From assembly GCF_023509015.1 (NCBI RefSeq), contig NZ_CP094975.1:2675501-2739500 (forward strand): a DNA stretch of 64,000 bases. Reading direction: 5' to 3'. Under the pieces are notes generated by a model, which did no database searches, was not told the DNA's origin, and saw nothing but the letters and a program-made list of their open reading frames with translations. Origin of the DNA: Pseudomonas abieticivorans (GTDB lineage Bacteria > Pseudomonadota > Gammaproteobacteria > Pseudomonadales > Pseudomonadaceae). Position numbers and translations under genes: made by a program. How positions within the stretch are numbered: the stretch's first letter is position 1; every line of letters begins with the position of its first letter. This document shows positions 32,938 through 42,566 of the stretch, one piece after another.

Positions 32938-34608
32938 GTGAAACAGGATTCCCTGAAAAGCTGGTTCAAGAGCGGCGCCCCCGGTGTCTGGATGAGCGGT
33001 GGCGCAGTGTCCATCGCCGTCATCATGACCGTCGGCCTGCTCGCCGTGATCGCCGTGCGCGGCCTGGGCCACTTCTGGCCGGCCGACATCCTGCACGCCA
33101 CCTACGATGTGCCGAATGCGGCCAGCCAGGTGGTCGTGGGTGAAGTGGTACAGCGTGAAGAAGTACCCCGTGCACAGCTCAAGGGCGCCGGTTTGCCGGT
33201 GCCCCAGCAAGGCCCGGAGTTCATGACCCGTGAGCTGATCAAGGTCGGCAACCGCGACCTCTACGGCAGTGACTTCACCTGGGTGGTGGGCGACTGGCTG
33301 AACAACCAGACCAAGCCTGCCGAGCTGATGACCCTGGAACGCCGCGAGTGGGGCAACTTCTACGGCTACCTGGTCAACGTAAAAGAAAACGGCAAGGTGG
33401 TGGGCGAGGGCGAAGCAGCCTGGCCTGAGTTGCAGGCGCGGCTCAAGCGCAATGCCGCCCTGGCCAGCCAACTGAGCACGCTGGAGAAGAAAGACATCGG
33501 CGCCATCAACCATGGCCTCGAACGCCTGCGCCTGCATGGCCGCAAGCTGGAACTGGAGGGCAAGCTGGATGCCGCCGCCCAGGCCGACATGGACGCCGAA
33601 CGCGCCGAGCTCAATGGCCGCTACAAAGACATCGAAGCGCGCCTGGGCGACCTGCACCAGCAGTTTGCTCGCGACAGCCTGACCGCCCGCGATGGCACCG
33701 GCAAAGAGGTGGAGATCAACCTGAGCAAGGTGGTGCACGCCTACCAGCCGAACGCCATGGGGACTTTCACCAAGGTGGGTTTCTACTTCAGCAAGGTGTG
33801 GGAGTTCTTGAGTGACGACCCGCGTGAAGCCAACACCGAGGGCGGCATTTTCCCGGCCATTTTCGGCACCGTGATGATGACCCTGATCATGGCCGTGATC
33901 GTCACCCCGTTTGGCGTGCTGGCGGCAGTCTACCTGCGTGAATACGCCCGCCAAGGCCCTGTCACGCGGCTGATCCGCATTGCCGTGAACAACCTGGCCG
34001 GGGTACCGGCGATTGTCTACGGGGTGTTCGGCCTGGGCTTCTTCGTCTACGTGCTAGGCGGCTCCATCGACCGGCTGTTCTTCCCCGAAGCCTTGCCGGC
34101 GCCGACCTTTGGTACGCCGGGGCTGCTGTGGGCCTCGCTGACCCTGGCGCTGCTGGCGGTGCCAGTGGTGATCGTGGCCACCGAAGAAGGCCTGGCGCGT
34201 ATCCCGCGTACCGTGCGCGAAGGTTCGCTGGCCCTGGGCGCCACCAAGGCCGAGACGCTGTGGAAGATCGTGTTGCCCATGGCAAGCCCGGCGATGATGA
34301 CCGGCATGATCCTGGCCGTGGCCCGTGCTGCCGGCGAGGTGGCGCCGCTGATGTTGGTAGGCGTGGTGAAACTGGCGCCGTCGCTGCCGGTGGACGGTAA
34401 CTACCCCTACCTGCACCTGGACCAGAAAATCATGCACCTGGGCTTCCATATCTACGACGTCGGCTTCCAGAGCCCCAACGTCGAAGCCGCACGGCCGCTG
34501 GTGTACGCCACGGCGCTGCTGCTGGTGATGGTGATCGCGACGCTGAACCTGTCGGCGGTGGCCCTGCGTAACCACCTGCGCGAGAAGTACAAGGCGCTGG
34601 ATAGCTGA
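32938..34608 (+). CDS. pstA: phosphate ABC transporter permease, long form
   Basis: The 556-residue partner of PstC also has a large insertion. After one helix (about 20-45) comes a periplasmic region with coiled-coil-like helices ([21 protein letters not shown]) to about residue 280. The PstA permease domain follows ([43 protein letters not shown]). A GTG start at 32938 is supported by AAAAGGTAGAGATCC. It should assemble with PstC and PstB. The functional reason for both extra periplasmic regions is not known to me. Confidence 0.93.
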   Translation: MKQDSLKSWFKSGAPGVWMSGGAVSIAVIMTVGLLAVIAVRGLGHFWPADILHATYDVPNAASQVVVGEVVQREEVPRAQLKGAGLPVPQQGPEFMTRELIKVGNRDLYGSDFTWVVGDWLNNQTKPAELMTLERREWGNFYGYLVNVKENGKVVGEGEAAWPELQARLKRNAALASQLSTLEKKDIGAINHGLERLRLHGRKLELEGKLDAAAQADMDAERAELNGRYKDIEARLGDLHQQFARDSLTARDGTGKEVEINLSKVVHAYQPNAMGTFTKVGFYFSKVWEFLSDDPREANTEGGIFPAIFGTVMMTLIMAVIVTPFGVLAAVYLREYARQGPVTRLIRIAVNNLAGVPAIVYGVFGLGFFVYVLGGSIDRLFFPEALPAPTFGTPGLLWASLTLALLAVPVVIVATEEGLARIPRTVREGSLALGATKAETLWKIVLPMASPAMMTGMILAVARAAGEVAPLMLVGVVKLAPSLPVDGNYPYLHLDQKIMHLGFHIYDVGFQSPNVEAARPLVYATALLLVMVIATLNLSAVALRNHLREKYKALDS

Positions 34609-34621
34609 TCGAATTGCAAGC

Positions 34622-34647
34622 ACCGCCCCCTTGCGAAGGAGGGCGGT
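34622..34647 (+). repeat. pstA-pstB intercistronic hairpin
   Basis: ACCGCCC-CCTT pairs with AAGG-A-GGGCGGT around GCG, with one bulged A. It lies 14 bases after the pstA stop and has no T run, so it may stabilise the upstream mRNA segment instead of ending it. Confidence 0.55.
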
Positions 34648-34682
34648 CAACTGAAACGAATTGTGAGCGTATGGAGCAACCC

Positions 34683-35516
34683 ATGCAGAACGAACCACAC
34701 ACCCACGGCATCAACATGAGCGCCCTGGGCCGCAGCAAGCAGAGCCTGAACATGGCCGACGAAACCGTCGCCATCGATGTGCCGGGCCTTAACCTGTTCT
34801 ACGGCGACAAGCAGGCCTTGTTCGACGTGGGCATGACCATCCCCAAGCAGCGCGTCACGGCGTTCATCGGCCCGTCGGGTTGCGGCAAGTCGACCCTGCT
34901 GCGTACCTTCAACCGCATGAACGATTTGGTGGACGGTTGCCGGGTGGAAGGCGAGATCAACCTGTACGGCCACAACATCTACCGCAAGGGCGAAGACGTG
35001 GCCGAGTTGCGTCGTCGCGTGGGCATGGTGTTCCAGAAGCCCAACCCGTTCCCCAAGACCATCTACGAGAACGTGGTGTACGGCCTGCGTATCCAAGGCA
35101 TCAACAAAAAGCGCGTGCTCGACGAGGCCGTGGAATGGGCGCTCAAGGGCGCGGCGCTGTGGGAAGAGGTCAAGGACCGCCTGCACGATTCGGCCCTGGG
35201 CCTGTCTGGCGGCCAGCAACAGCGCCTGGTGATTGCCCGCACCATCGCCGTGGAACCGGAAGTACTGCTGCTGGATGAGCCATGTTCGGCACTCGATCCG
35301 ATTTCTACGTTGAAAGTTGAAGAACTGATCTACGAACTGAAATCCAAATACACCATTGTGATCGTTACCCACAACATGCAGCAGGCCGCGCGGGTTTCCG
35401 ACTACACGGCTTTTATGTACATGGGCAAACTGATCGAGTTCGGTGACACGGATACGTTGTTCACCAACCCGGCGAAAAAGCAGACCGAAGACTACATTAC
35501 CGGCCGCTATGGATAG
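34683..35516 (+). CDS. pstB: phosphate ABC transporter ATP-binding protein
   Basis: The 277-residue ATPase has Walker [10 protein letters not shown], the PstB hallmark [20 protein letters not shown], signature LSGGQQQR, Walker [14 protein letters not shown] and the H-loop VTHNMQQA. The start at 34683 ([17 protein letters not shown]) has TGGAGC 7 bases upstream. An in-frame ATG four codons earlier is also possible. phoU follows after 117 bases that hold a repeat. Confidence 0.97.
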   Translation: MQNEPHTHGINMSALGRSKQSLNMADETVAIDVPGLNLFYGDKQALFDVGMTIPKQRVTAFIGPSGCGKSTLLRTFNRMNDLVDGCRVEGEINLYGHNIYRKGEDVAELRRRVGMVFQKPNPFPKTIYENVVYGLRIQGINKKRVLDEAVEWALKGAALWEEVKDRLHDSALGLSGGQQQRLVIARTIAVEPEVLLLDEPCSALDPISTLKVEELIYELKSKYTIVIVTHNMQQAARVSDYTAFMYMGKLIEFGDTDTLFTNPAKKQTEDYITGRYG

Positions 35517-35519
35517 CGG

Positions 35520-35618
35520 CAGCTTCGAGCTGTAAGCCGCAAGCTGCAAGTTGGAGCTGCGCGGAGTTCTGAATCACTACATCACCACTTGCAGCTTGTA
35601 GCTTGAAGCTCAAAGCTG
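35520..35618. repeat. imperfect inverted repeat between pstB and phoU
   Basis: A 31-base arm at 35520-35550 and its partner at 35588-35618 match at about 25 of 31 positions when one is reversed (both contain CAAGCTGCAAG). The units resemble a second REP family of the genome. Confidence 0.6.
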
Positions 35619-35633
35619 TCGCGGAGCGACCCC

Positions 35634-36392
35634 ATGATTGATAAAGACAGCCTCACGCACCACATCTCCCAGCAATTCAACGCCGAACTCGAAGAGGTCC
35701 GCAGCCACCTCCTGGCCATGGGCGGCCTGGTCGAGAAGCAAGTCAATGACGCTGTTACGGCGCTGATCGAGGCCGATTCGGGCCTGGCCCAACAGGTGCG
35801 CGACGTTGATGAGCAAATCAACCAGATGGAGCGCAACATCGACGAAGAATGCCTGCGCATTCTGGCCCGGCGCCAGCCGGCCGCGTCTGACCTGCGTTTG
35901 ATCATCAGCATTTCCAAGTCGGTGATCGACCTTGAGCGCATCGGCGACGAGTCGACCAAGATCGCCCGCCGTGCCATCCAGCTGTGCGAAGAGGGTGAAT
36001 CGCCACGTGGCTACGTGGAAGTGCGGCACATTGGCGACCAGGTACGCAGCATGGTCCGTGATGCGCTGGACGCCTTTGCCCGATTCGACGCTGACTTGGC
36101 CCTGTCGGTGGCCCAATACGACAAGACCATCGACCGTGAGTACAAGACCGCGCTGCGCGAGCTAGTCACCTACATGATGGAAGATCCCCGCTCGATCTCG
36201 CGCGTTCTCAACGTGATCTGGGTGCTGCGTTCGTTGGAGCGCATCGGCGATCACGCGCGCAACATCTCGGAGCTGGTGATCTACCTGGTACGCGGCACCG
36301 ACGTGCGCCACCTGGGCCTCAAACGCATGAGCGAAGAGGTTCAGGGCATTGCCAAAAAGGCTAATGTTCTGGGTGGTCCGGGCGATAAGTAA
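35634..36392 (+). CDS. phoU: phosphate signalling regulator PhoU
   Basis: The 252-residue all-helical protein consists of two three-helix bundles with metal-binding motifs of the form DEQINQMERNIDEECLRILARRQPAASDLR and ERIGDHARNISELVIYLVRG. PhoU links the Pst transporter to the sensor PhoR and keeps the regulon off when phosphate is sufficient. It ends with a strong terminator. PhoR and PhoB are encoded downstream on the opposite strand. Confidence 0.96.
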   Translation: MIDKDSLTHHISQQFNAELEEVRSHLLAMGGLVEKQVNDAVTALIEADSGLAQQVRDVDEQINQMERNIDEECLRILARRQPAASDLRLIISISKSVIDLERIGDESTKIARRAIQLCEEGESPRGYVEVRHIGDQVRSMVRDALDAFARFDADLALSVAQYDKTIDREYKTALRELVTYMMEDPRSISRVLNVIWVLRSLERIGDHARNISELVIYLVRGTDVRHLGLKRMSEEVQGIAKKANVLGGPGDK

Positions 36393-36408
36393 GACTGCCC
36401 GAGAATAA

Positions 36409-36440
36409 ATGCCCGGCCCCGTGCCGGGCATTTTCGTTTT
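36409..36440 (+). terminator. intrinsic terminator of phoU
   Basis: ATGCCCGGC pairs perfectly with GCCGGGCAT around a 5-base loop, then TTTCGTTTT. It begins 16 bases after the phoU stop codon. Confidence 0.88.
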
Positions 36441-36555
36441 GCGGCGCACGTATTCAAGGCACCCGCGAGCGAATTAAAAGTCCCGGCGTGACCCAAGATT
36501 TGGCAAATGGCCATCAGTCAGCGCTATGCTTGCCGGGATTTTAGAGGAGTGGTCG

Positions 36556-37443
36556 ATGAGTAAGGTCAGTATTCTGGTAGTGGACGACGCGCCATTCATT
36601 CGCGATCTGATTAAGAAATGCCTGCGCAACTACTTCCCCGGCGTAGTGATCGAAGACGCAGTGAACGGCCGCAAGGCCCAGGCCTTGATGATGCGCGATA
36701 GCTTCGACCTGGTGTTGTGCGACTGGGAAATGCCAGAAATGTCGGGCCTTGAACTGCTGACCTGGTGCCGCGAGCAGGACGCGATGAAAACCCTGCCGTT
36801 CATCATGGTGACCAGCCGGGGCGATAAGGAAAACGTGGTGCAGGCCATTCAGGCCGGCGTTTCTGATTTCGTCGGCAAGCCCTTCACCAACGAACAGCTG
36901 CTGACCAAGGTCAAAAAAGCGCTGACCAAGTCCGGCAAGCTCGACACCCTGCTGGCCAGCGCGCCTACCCGCGCCAACTCGGCGTTCGCCAATGATTCCC
37001 TGAGTGCGTTGACCGGTGGCAAGGCCGAGGCCGTGCGCCCGGCTGCGGCCCCTGTTGCAGCTGCACGCCCTGCGAGCGTTGCGCCAACATCGGCGCCCGT
37101 GTCAGGTGGGCGCGGCCAGGGCCAGTTGCGGTTGTCCAGCGGCAACCAGCAATGCGTCATCAAGGCTTTGAGCCTCAAGGAAGCGCTGTTGGTAGTACGT
37201 CGCAGCGAGGTCCTGCCACAGGTATTGGAAGGCGCCGTGCTGGACCTGGAACAGGGCGATAACGCCGAAATCGCTCGCCTGAACGGTTACCTGCACGCGG
37301 TGGTGGCCTTCGAGCCCAAGCCCGATAGCGACTGGTTACAGCTGACGTTCCGCTTTGTGGACCAGGATGCGCAGAAGCTCGATTACCTGTCGCGGTTGAT
37401 TGCCCGGGGTACGGTGCAGAAGCACTTTGTGCCTGGGGCTTGA
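36556..37443 (+). CDS. response regulator with C-terminal PilZ-like region
   Basis: The 295-residue protein has a complete receiver domain: acidic pair VVDDAP, phosphoacceptor Asp56 in LCDWEMP, Thr in MVTSRGDKEN and Lys in GKPFTN. An Ala/Pro-rich linker (about residues 140-190) precedes a C-terminal region (about 195-295) with no HTH. It looks like a small beta-rich domain, perhaps PilZ-like, but I cannot see the RxxxR/DxSxxG motif clearly. Its place between phoU and phoRB matches Pseudomonas genomes. The ATG at 36556 has AGAGGAG upstream. Confidence 0.82.
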   Translation: MSKVSILVVDDAPFIRDLIKKCLRNYFPGVVIEDAVNGRKAQALMMRDSFDLVLCDWEMPEMSGLELLTWCREQDAMKTLPFIMVTSRGDKENVVQAIQAGVSDFVGKPFTNEQLLTKVKKALTKSGKLDTLLASAPTRANSAFANDSLSALTGGKAEAVRPAAAPVAAARPASVAPTSAPVSGGRGQGQLRLSSGNQQCVIKALSLKEALLVVRRSEVLPQVLEGAVLDLEQGDNAEIARLNGYLHAVVAFEPKPDSDWLQLTFRFVDQDAQKLDYLSRLIARGTVQKHFVPGA

Positions 37444-37459
37444 TCGGGGGCGCCTGCTG

Positions 37460-37500
37460 GCCCTCACCCCAGCCCTTTCCCAGAGGGCTGGGGTGAGGGC
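37460..37500. terminator. hairpin after the response regulator
   Basis: A perfect 16-base stem (GCCCTCACCCCAGCCC with its reverse complement) surrounds a 9-base loop, starting 17 bases after the stop. Because it lacks a T run it may also be a repeat element. Confidence 0.6.
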
Positions 37501-37554
37501 AACTGCCTCACCCGTGCTACGCTTGGCACAGCTCGCTACTCAGAACCCAACGCC

Positions 37555-38454
37555 ATGCCGCTGCGCACACTCCTGATCTGTGGTCTTTTCCTGGCCTCCA
37601 GCCATGCTGCGGCCGCGACCATCTACAAATACACCGACGCCAATGGTGTAACCACTTACACCGACCGCCCCACCCGCAACGCGCAGGTATTCGTGTTCCG
37701 CGACCAGATGGTTGAGCACTTGGAGCAACAGGTGCACCTGGACGTGCAAAAACACAATGGTGCCACCACCTTTGCCGCCCGTAACGAGCTGTTCGCCCCG
37801 GTCGAGGTCCAGTTGCGCCTGGACGGCCTGGGCAATGTGCGCGGCAGCCAGCCCAAGGTCATCCACCGCATCGTGCCAGCGCGCGCCACGGTGGCCCTGG
37901 CCACGCTGACGGCGCAGCAGCCCGGACAGCCGGTGCGTTACGCACAAAAGTTTCGCTACGCCCTGGGCGACCCCTCAGCCACCCCGCGGGCCTATCGCTA
38001 CCCCTTGCCGTGGCTGGGCGGGCCGTTCCGGCTGACTCAGGGGCCTAACGGCAAGTACAGCCATTTTGGCCCCAAGGGCCGCTATGCCATGGACATCGCC
38101 ATGCCTGAAGGCACGCCGATCGTCGCGGCGCGGGCCGGCACGGTGGTCAAGGTCGAGAACAATCAGATGGCCGGGCAGGGTGGTGAACCCTCGGGCAACT
38201 TCGTGCGCGTGTTGCACGACGACGGCACCATGGGCGTGTACCTGCACCTGATGCACGGCTCGGTCAGCGTTCGCGAAGGCCAGCACGTGAACATCGGGAC
38301 TGCGCTGGCGCGCTCGGGCAACACTGGCAACAGCAGCGGGCCGCACCTGCATTTCGTGATCCAGCGCAACGTAGGCCTGGCGCTGGAGTCCATCCCGTAT
38401 GATTTCAACCAGCCGGTAGGGACGTTGCCCAACTTTGCGCTGGGCAACCAATAA
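37555..38454 (+). CDS. M23-family (LytM) metallopeptidase with N-terminal DUF4124
   Basis: The 299-residue envelope protein has a signal peptide (MPLRTLLICGLFLASSHAAAA), a DUF4124 module (TIYKYTDANGVTTYTDRPT) and an M23 endopeptidase domain at about 160-280. Zinc motifs are present as SHFGPKGRYAMDIA (His and Asp) and GPHLHF (HxH). M23 enzymes cut peptidoglycan cross-links. It is conserved next to phoRB in pseudomonads, but a link to phosphate is not shown. The ATG at 37555 is the only start with a plausible signal peptide. Confidence 0.88.
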   Translation: MPLRTLLICGLFLASSHAAAATIYKYTDANGVTTYTDRPTRNAQVFVFRDQMVEHLEQQVHLDVQKHNGATTFAARNELFAPVEVQLRLDGLGNVRGSQPKVIHRIVPARATVALATLTAQQPGQPVRYAQKFRYALGDPSATPRAYRYPLPWLGGPFRLTQGPNGKYSHFGPKGRYAMDIAMPEGTPIVAARAGTVVKVENNQMAGQGGEPSGNFVRVLHDDGTMGVYLHLMHGSVSVREGQHVNIGTALARSGNTGNSSGPHLHFVIQRNVGLALESIPYDFNQPVGTLPNFALGNQ

Positions 38455-38465
38455 CAGGGCTCATG

Positions 38466-38486
38466 TGGGAGCAGAGCTTGCTCCCA
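38466..38486. terminator. hairpin between convergent genes
   Basis: TGGGAGC and GCTCCCA pair around AGAGCTT in the 45-base gap between the convergent M23 and CorC-like genes. It may serve as a weak bidirectional end. Confidence 0.5.
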
Positions 38487-38499
38487 TAAGAGCGTGGAG

Positions 38500-39840
38500 T
38501 TATTCCTGCAGCAGCACCTTGGCGAGGATGATCTTCGGGCCTTTCATCTTTTTGATGATGATGCGCAAGCCTTCCACATCCAGCACTTCTTCCTCTTCCG
38601 GCACGCGCTTGAGCGTCTCGTACACCAGGCCCGCCAGGGTTTCCGCCTCGATGTGGTCAAGGTCCACGCCCAGCAGGCGCTCCACCTTGAACAGCGGCGT
38701 ATCGCCACGCACCAGCAATTTGCCCGGCTGGTAGGCCAGGATGCCGCGCTCGGCCTTGCGGTGTTCGTCCTGGATATCACCTACCAGCACTTCCAGCACG
38801 TCTTCCATGGTCAGGTAGCCAATCACCTTGCCATCGGCTTCCTCGACCAGCGCAAAGTGCGCGCCGCCCTTGCGGAACTGCTCCAGCAGGCGTGACAGCG
38901 GCATGTGCCGCGACACGCTTTCCAGCGGGCGGGTCAGCTCGGCCAGGTTGAAGGTTTCCGGCAGGTGGTCCAGCGCGGCCAGTTCCAGCAGCAGGTCCTT
39001 GATGTGCAACAGGCCCACGAACTCGTTGCGCTCGGCGTCATACACCGGGTAGCGGCTGAACTTGTGGCGGCGGAACATCGCCAGGATTTCCTTGAGCGGT
39101 GCCCTGGAATCCAGGGTTACCAGGTCTTCCCGGGAGTTGGCCCAGTCCACCACTTCCAGTTCGCCCATCTCCACGGCCGAAGCCAGCACGCGCATGCCTT
39201 GGTCGCTGGGATCCTGGCCGCGGCTGGAGTGCAGGATCAGTTTCAATTCTTCACGGCTGTAGTGGTGCTCGTGATGCGGGCCAGGCTCGCCTTGGCCGGC
39301 GATACGCAAAATGGCGTTGGCGCTGGCGTTGAGCAGGTAGATGGCCGGGTACATGCTCCAGTAGAACAGGTACAGCGGCACCGCGGTCCACAGCGACAGC
39401 AGTTCGGGCTTGCGGATGGCCCAGGATTTTGGCGCCAGTTCGCCCACCACGATGTGCAGGTACGAGATCACGAAGAAGGCGCTGAAGAACGAGACACCCT
39501 TGATCACTTCTGGCGACTGCACGCCCAAGGCGCCCAGCAGCGGCTCCAGCAGGTGCGCGAAAGCCGGCTCACCGACCCAGCCCAGGCCCAGCGAGGCCAG
39601 GGTGATACCCAGTTGGCACGCAGAGAGGTAGGCGTCGAGTTGGCTGTGCACGGTACGCAGAATGTGCCCGCGCCAGCCGTTCTTTTCGGCGATGGATTCA
39701 ACGCGCGTTGAGCGCAGTTTGACCATGGCGAACTCGGCGGCTACGAAGAAGCCGTTCAGTACAACCAGCAGCAGAGCAAAAAGAATCATGCCGAAATCGG
39801 CGAAGATGGAAGCGAGGGTAATGCCGGGGGAAGGGTCCAT
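38500..39840 (-). CDS. CNNM/CorC-type hemolysin-family membrane protein
   Basis: The 446-residue protein has three parts. The first is an N-terminal CNNM (DUF21) transmembrane domain (MILFALLLVVLNGFFVAAEFAMVK, residues 18-200). Then comes a pair of CBS domains (about 215-335, with FRRHKFSRYPVYDAERNEFVGLL and IGYLTMEDVLEVLVG). Last is a CorC/HlyC ion-binding domain. The family is linked to Mg/Co resistance or efflux and is unrelated to pore-forming hemolysins. Start choice at 39840 lacks a ribosome site; an ATG at 39789 is an alternative. It runs convergently with the M23 gene. Confidence 0.88.
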   Translation of the reverse strand: MDPSPGITLASIFADFGMILFALLLVVLNGFFVAAEFAMVKLRSTRVESIAEKNGWRGHILRTVHSQLDAYLSACQLGITLASLGLGWVGEPAFAHLLEPLLGALGVQSPEVIKGVSFFSAFFVISYLHIVVGELAPKSWAIRKPELLSLWTAVPLYLFYWSMYPAIYLLNASANAILRIAGQGEPGPHHEHHYSREELKLILHSSRGQDPSDQGMRVLASAVEMGELEVVDWANSREDLVTLDSRAPLKEILAMFRRHKFSRYPVYDAERNEFVGLLHIKDLLLELAALDHLPETFNLAELTRPLESVSRHMPLSRLLEQFRKGGAHFALVEEADGKVIGYLTMEDVLEVLVGDIQDEHRKAERGILAYQPGKLLVRGDTPLFKVERLLGVDLDHIEAETLAGLVYETLKRVPEEEEVLDVEGLRIIIKKMKGPKIILAKVLLQE

Positions 39841-39932
39841 GATGGAGTTTTACGGGTTCCGTTTTCAGAAATAAGGGGGTGGTGCCGTGCCTGAAGTGCA
39901 GGCACAAGACACCCAATGTAGCGGCTGCAAGG

Positions 39933-41276
39933 TCACTTGCCTAGTGGCTTGGCCGTGGTCGGCTCTGCCGGGCGACTGCTGGAAACTCGTTGCGCCGGTG
40001 GGAAGTGGCAGGTGAAGGTGCTGCCCTGGCCCGGGACACTGCTGATTTCCAGGGTGGCGCGGTGGCGCAGCAGCACGTGTTTGACGATCGCCAGGCCCAG
40101 CCCGGTGCCGCCAGTATTGGAGGCGCGGCTGGAATCCACCCGGTAAAAGCGCTCGGTCAGGCGCGGCAGGTGCTTGGGGTCGATGCCTATTCCCGAGTCC
40201 TGCACGCTGAGGTGCGCGCCTTGGCTGTCGCTCCACCAGCGAATACGGACTTGGCCTTCGTCCGGCGTGTATTTTACGGCATTGAATACCAGGTTGGAGA
40301 AGGCGCTGCGCAGCTCGCCCTCGCTGCCCTTGAGCCGCAGGCTGTCGTCTGCTTCCAGAATGATCTGGTGGTTGCGTTGCCCTGAAAGCGCCTTGGCGTC
40401 GCTCTTGATCGACTGCAAAAGCGTGGGTACCGCCACGGGCTGGCTATCCGAGGGGTAGTCGGTGGCTTCCAGTTTGGCCAACAGCAACAGGTCGTTGAGC
40501 AGCGTCTGCATGCGCCCACCCTGCTGGTGCATTTGCTTGAGGGCGCGGACCCAGCGCGGGTTCACCTCTTCGACGTTATCCAGCAATGTTTCAAGGTAAC
40601 CCGATATGACGGTGAGCGGCGTGCGCAGCTCGTGGGACACGTTGGCGACGAAATCCTTGCGCATCTGTTCCAACTGGTGAATACGCGTCACGTCGCGCAC
40701 CAGCATCAAGTGCTCGTTGTTGCCATAGCGGGTGATCAGCAGTTGCACGCGCAAGTGGTCGTTGATCGGCGATGGGATCTCCAGCGGTTCGGCGTAGTTT
40801 TCGTTCTCGAAATACTCCTTGAAACGCGGGTGGCGCACCAGGTTGGTCACCGGCTGGCCGCTGTCCTGGGGCGTCTTGAGGCCCAGCAGGGTCTCGGCGG
40901 CGCGGTTCCACCATTCCAGGTTGCCGTCGCTGTCGAGCATGATCACCGCGTCTTTCAGGGCCGCGGTAGATTCCTGCACGCGGTCGATCACCGCCTGCAG
41001 GCGGCCACGCACGCGTTGGTCGCGCCGTTGCAAGTGGTAGATGCTGTCGAACACGTCACCCCACAGGCCACGGCCGTCGGGCGGTGCTTCGTCGGGTTGG
41101 TGGTTTTTCAGCCACTGGTGCAGGCGCAGCAGCTGTTTGAGGGTCCAGGCCAGGTACAGCCCAAGGCCAATGGCCAGGCTCCATCCATAATGGCCGCTGA
41201 CCAATCCAATCAGCAGGCAGGCCGTCACCAGGAGCAGCATGTGGCGGATCAATATGCTGTGCCAGTTCTGGTTCAA
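39933..41276 (-). CDS. phoR: phosphate regulon sensor histidine kinase
   Basis: The 447-residue kinase has two N-terminal helices (about 10-45), a PAS region (about 105-200: DAVIMLDSDGNLEWWNRAAETLLG), the HisKA motif VSHELRTPLTVISGYL and the ATPase N and G boxes (FSNLVFNAVKYTPDEGQ, DSGIGIDPKHL, GGTGLGLAIVKHVL). TTG is the probable start, since homologues begin MNQNW-like; an AAAGGA lies 12 bases before it. It lies downstream of phoB with a 42-base gap. PhoU and Pst hold it in the phosphatase state when phosphate is plentiful. Confidence 0.95.
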   Translation of the reverse strand: MNQNWHSILIRHMLLLVTACLLIGLVSGHYGWSLAIGLGLYLAWTLKQLLRLHQWLKNHQPDEAPPDGRGLWGDVFDSIYHLQRRDQRVRGRLQAVIDRVQESTAALKDAVIMLDSDGNLEWWNRAAETLLGLKTPQDSGQPVTNLVRHPRFKEYFENENYAEPLEIPSPINDHLRVQLLITRYGNNEHLMLVRDVTRIHQLEQMRKDFVANVSHELRTPLTVISGYLETLLDNVEEVNPRWVRALKQMHQQGGRMQTLLNDLLLLAKLEATDYPSDSQPVAVPTLLQSIKSDAKALSGQRNHQIILEADDSLRLKGSEGELRSAFSNLVFNAVKYTPDEGQVRIRWWSDSQGAHLSVQDSGIGIDPKHLPRLTERFYRVDSSRASNTGGTGLGLAIVKHVLLRHRATLEISSVPGQGSTFTCHFPPAQRVSSSRPAEPTTAKPLGK

Positions 41277-41318
41277 TTAACGTCGCGTCCTTTCGAGTTA
41301 TGGCAGTGTCGGTGCAGC

Positions 41319-42008
41319 TCAGCTCTTGGTGGAGAACCGGTAGCCTGTACCGCGCACGGTTTGTACCAGATTCTCGTAGGCCGTGCCGAGGGCCTTGCGC
41401 AGGCGGCGGATATGAACATCGACAGTGCGCTCCTCGACGTAGACATTGCCGCCCCACACTTGGTCCAGCAACTGGCCGCGGGTGTAGGCGCGCTCTTGAT
41501 GGGTCATGAAGAATTGCAGCAAACGGTATTCGGTGGGGCCCATCTCGGCCGGCTTGCCGTCGATGGTCACGCGGTGGCTGATCGGGTCCAGCAGCAGGCC
41601 ACCCACTTCGATCTGTGCTTCACCGTCGCTGGGGCCGGCGCGGCGCAGCACCGCCTTCAGGCGCGCCACCAGCTCACGCGGCGAGAACGGCTTGGTGATG
41701 TAGTCGTCGGCGCCCACTTCCAGGCCCTGGATCTTGTTATCTTCCTCGCCCTTGGCGGTGAGCATGATGATCGGAATGTCGCCGGTCAACTCGTCGCGTT
41801 TGAGGCGACGGGCCAGTTCGATGCCCGAGGTGCCGGGCAGCATCCAGTCCAGCAAGATGAGGTCGGGCTTGCGATCGACGATGATCGCGTGGGCCTGCTG
41901 GGAGTTTTCCGCTTCCAGGCAGTCATAGCCAGCCATTTCCAACGCAACGGCGATCATTTCGCGAATTGGCGCTTCGTCGTCAACGATCAGAATGTTCCTG
42001 CCAACCAT
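41319..42008 (-). CDS. phoB: phosphate regulon response regulator
   Basis: The 229-residue regulator has a receiver ([10 protein letters not shown], Asp54 in [25 protein letters not shown]) and an OmpR-type winged HTH ([45 protein letters not shown]). It activates genes through Pho boxes such as those seen before pstS and pstC. A Pho box lies in its own upstream region, giving autoactivation. Confidence 0.97.
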   Translation of the reverse strand: MVGRNILIVDDEAPIREMIAVALEMAGYDCLEAENSQQAHAIIVDRKPDLILLDWMLPGTSGIELARRLKRDELTGDIPIIMLTAKGEEDNKIQGLEVGADDYITKPFSPRELVARLKAVLRRAGPSDGEAQIEVGGLLLDPISHRVTIDGKPAEMGPTEYRLLQFFMTHQERAYTRGQLLDQVWGGNVYVEERTVDVHIRRLRKALGTAYENLVQTVRGTGYRFSTKS

Positions 42009-42050
42009 GCTGCAAACCTCTTGTCATTCAAGTGTCTTGGGCCGCATTAG

Positions 42051-42079
42051 ATAACGGAATTATTGCAGTCGTGTGACAG
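42051..42079 (-). promoter_or_regulatory. Pho box of phoB
   Basis: Leftward CTGTCAC-ACGA-CTGCAAT-AATT-CCGTTAT gives three units at 11-base spacing upstream of phoB. The box starts 71 bases before the ATG, and TATCTAAT downstream could be the -10. Confidence 0.75.
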
Positions 42080-42158
42080 CCGCATGCCAGCCTAACAAGT
42101 TCGGGGGTCTCGTCTAAGCTGTAATTTCACTTACCAAGAACAACAAGAGGTAAATCCA

Positions 42159-42536
42159 ATGACACGACATACGCTGAAATGGATGGCCTTATGCGGCGCT
42201 GCCGCCCTTAGCTTCCCAGCCCTGGTACAAGCCGCGGAGCCGGCCATGACCAAAGACGGCATGTTGGTGGACCACCACGGCATGACGCTTTACACCTACG
42301 ACAAGGACAAGGAGGGCATGTCCAACTGCATGGACAAGTGCGCCGAGAACTGGCCGCCGCTCAAGGCTGATGCCATGGCCAAGGACGATGGCAAATGGAC
42401 CGTGCTCAAGCGCGCCGATGGGACCATGCAGTGGGTGTATGACGAAAAACCCCTGTACACCTTCAAGATGGACAAGGCCGCCGGCGACAAGATGGGCGAC
42501 GGCAAGATGGACGTCTGGCACATCGCCAAGCCTTAA
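42159..42536 (+). CDS. small periplasmic COG4315-type repeat protein
   Basis: The 125-residue protein has a signal peptide (MTRHTLKWMALCGAAALSFPALVQA) and the secreted-repeat pattern of this family: DGMLVDHHGMTLYTYDKDKEG...CMDKCAENWPPL and ADGTMQWVYDEKPLYTF. These proteins are common in Pseudomonas and their function is not known. AAGAGGTAAATCC precedes the ATG. It faces away from phoB and converges with ubiA. Confidence 0.8.
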   Translation: MTRHTLKWMALCGAAALSFPALVQAAEPAMTKDGMLVDHHGMTLYTYDKDKEGMSNCMDKCAENWPPLKADAMAKDDGKWTVLKRADGTMQWVYDEKPLYTFKMDKAAGDKMGDGKMDVWHIAKP

Positions 42537-42566
42537 CCGCTCGTTTTTGCGCTGGCCGCCTGGCGG

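Noticed and set aside
37444..37554. Additional small gene between the response regulator and the M23 peptidase
   Set aside because: The gap is mainly a long hairpin and shows no ORF with a ribosome site.
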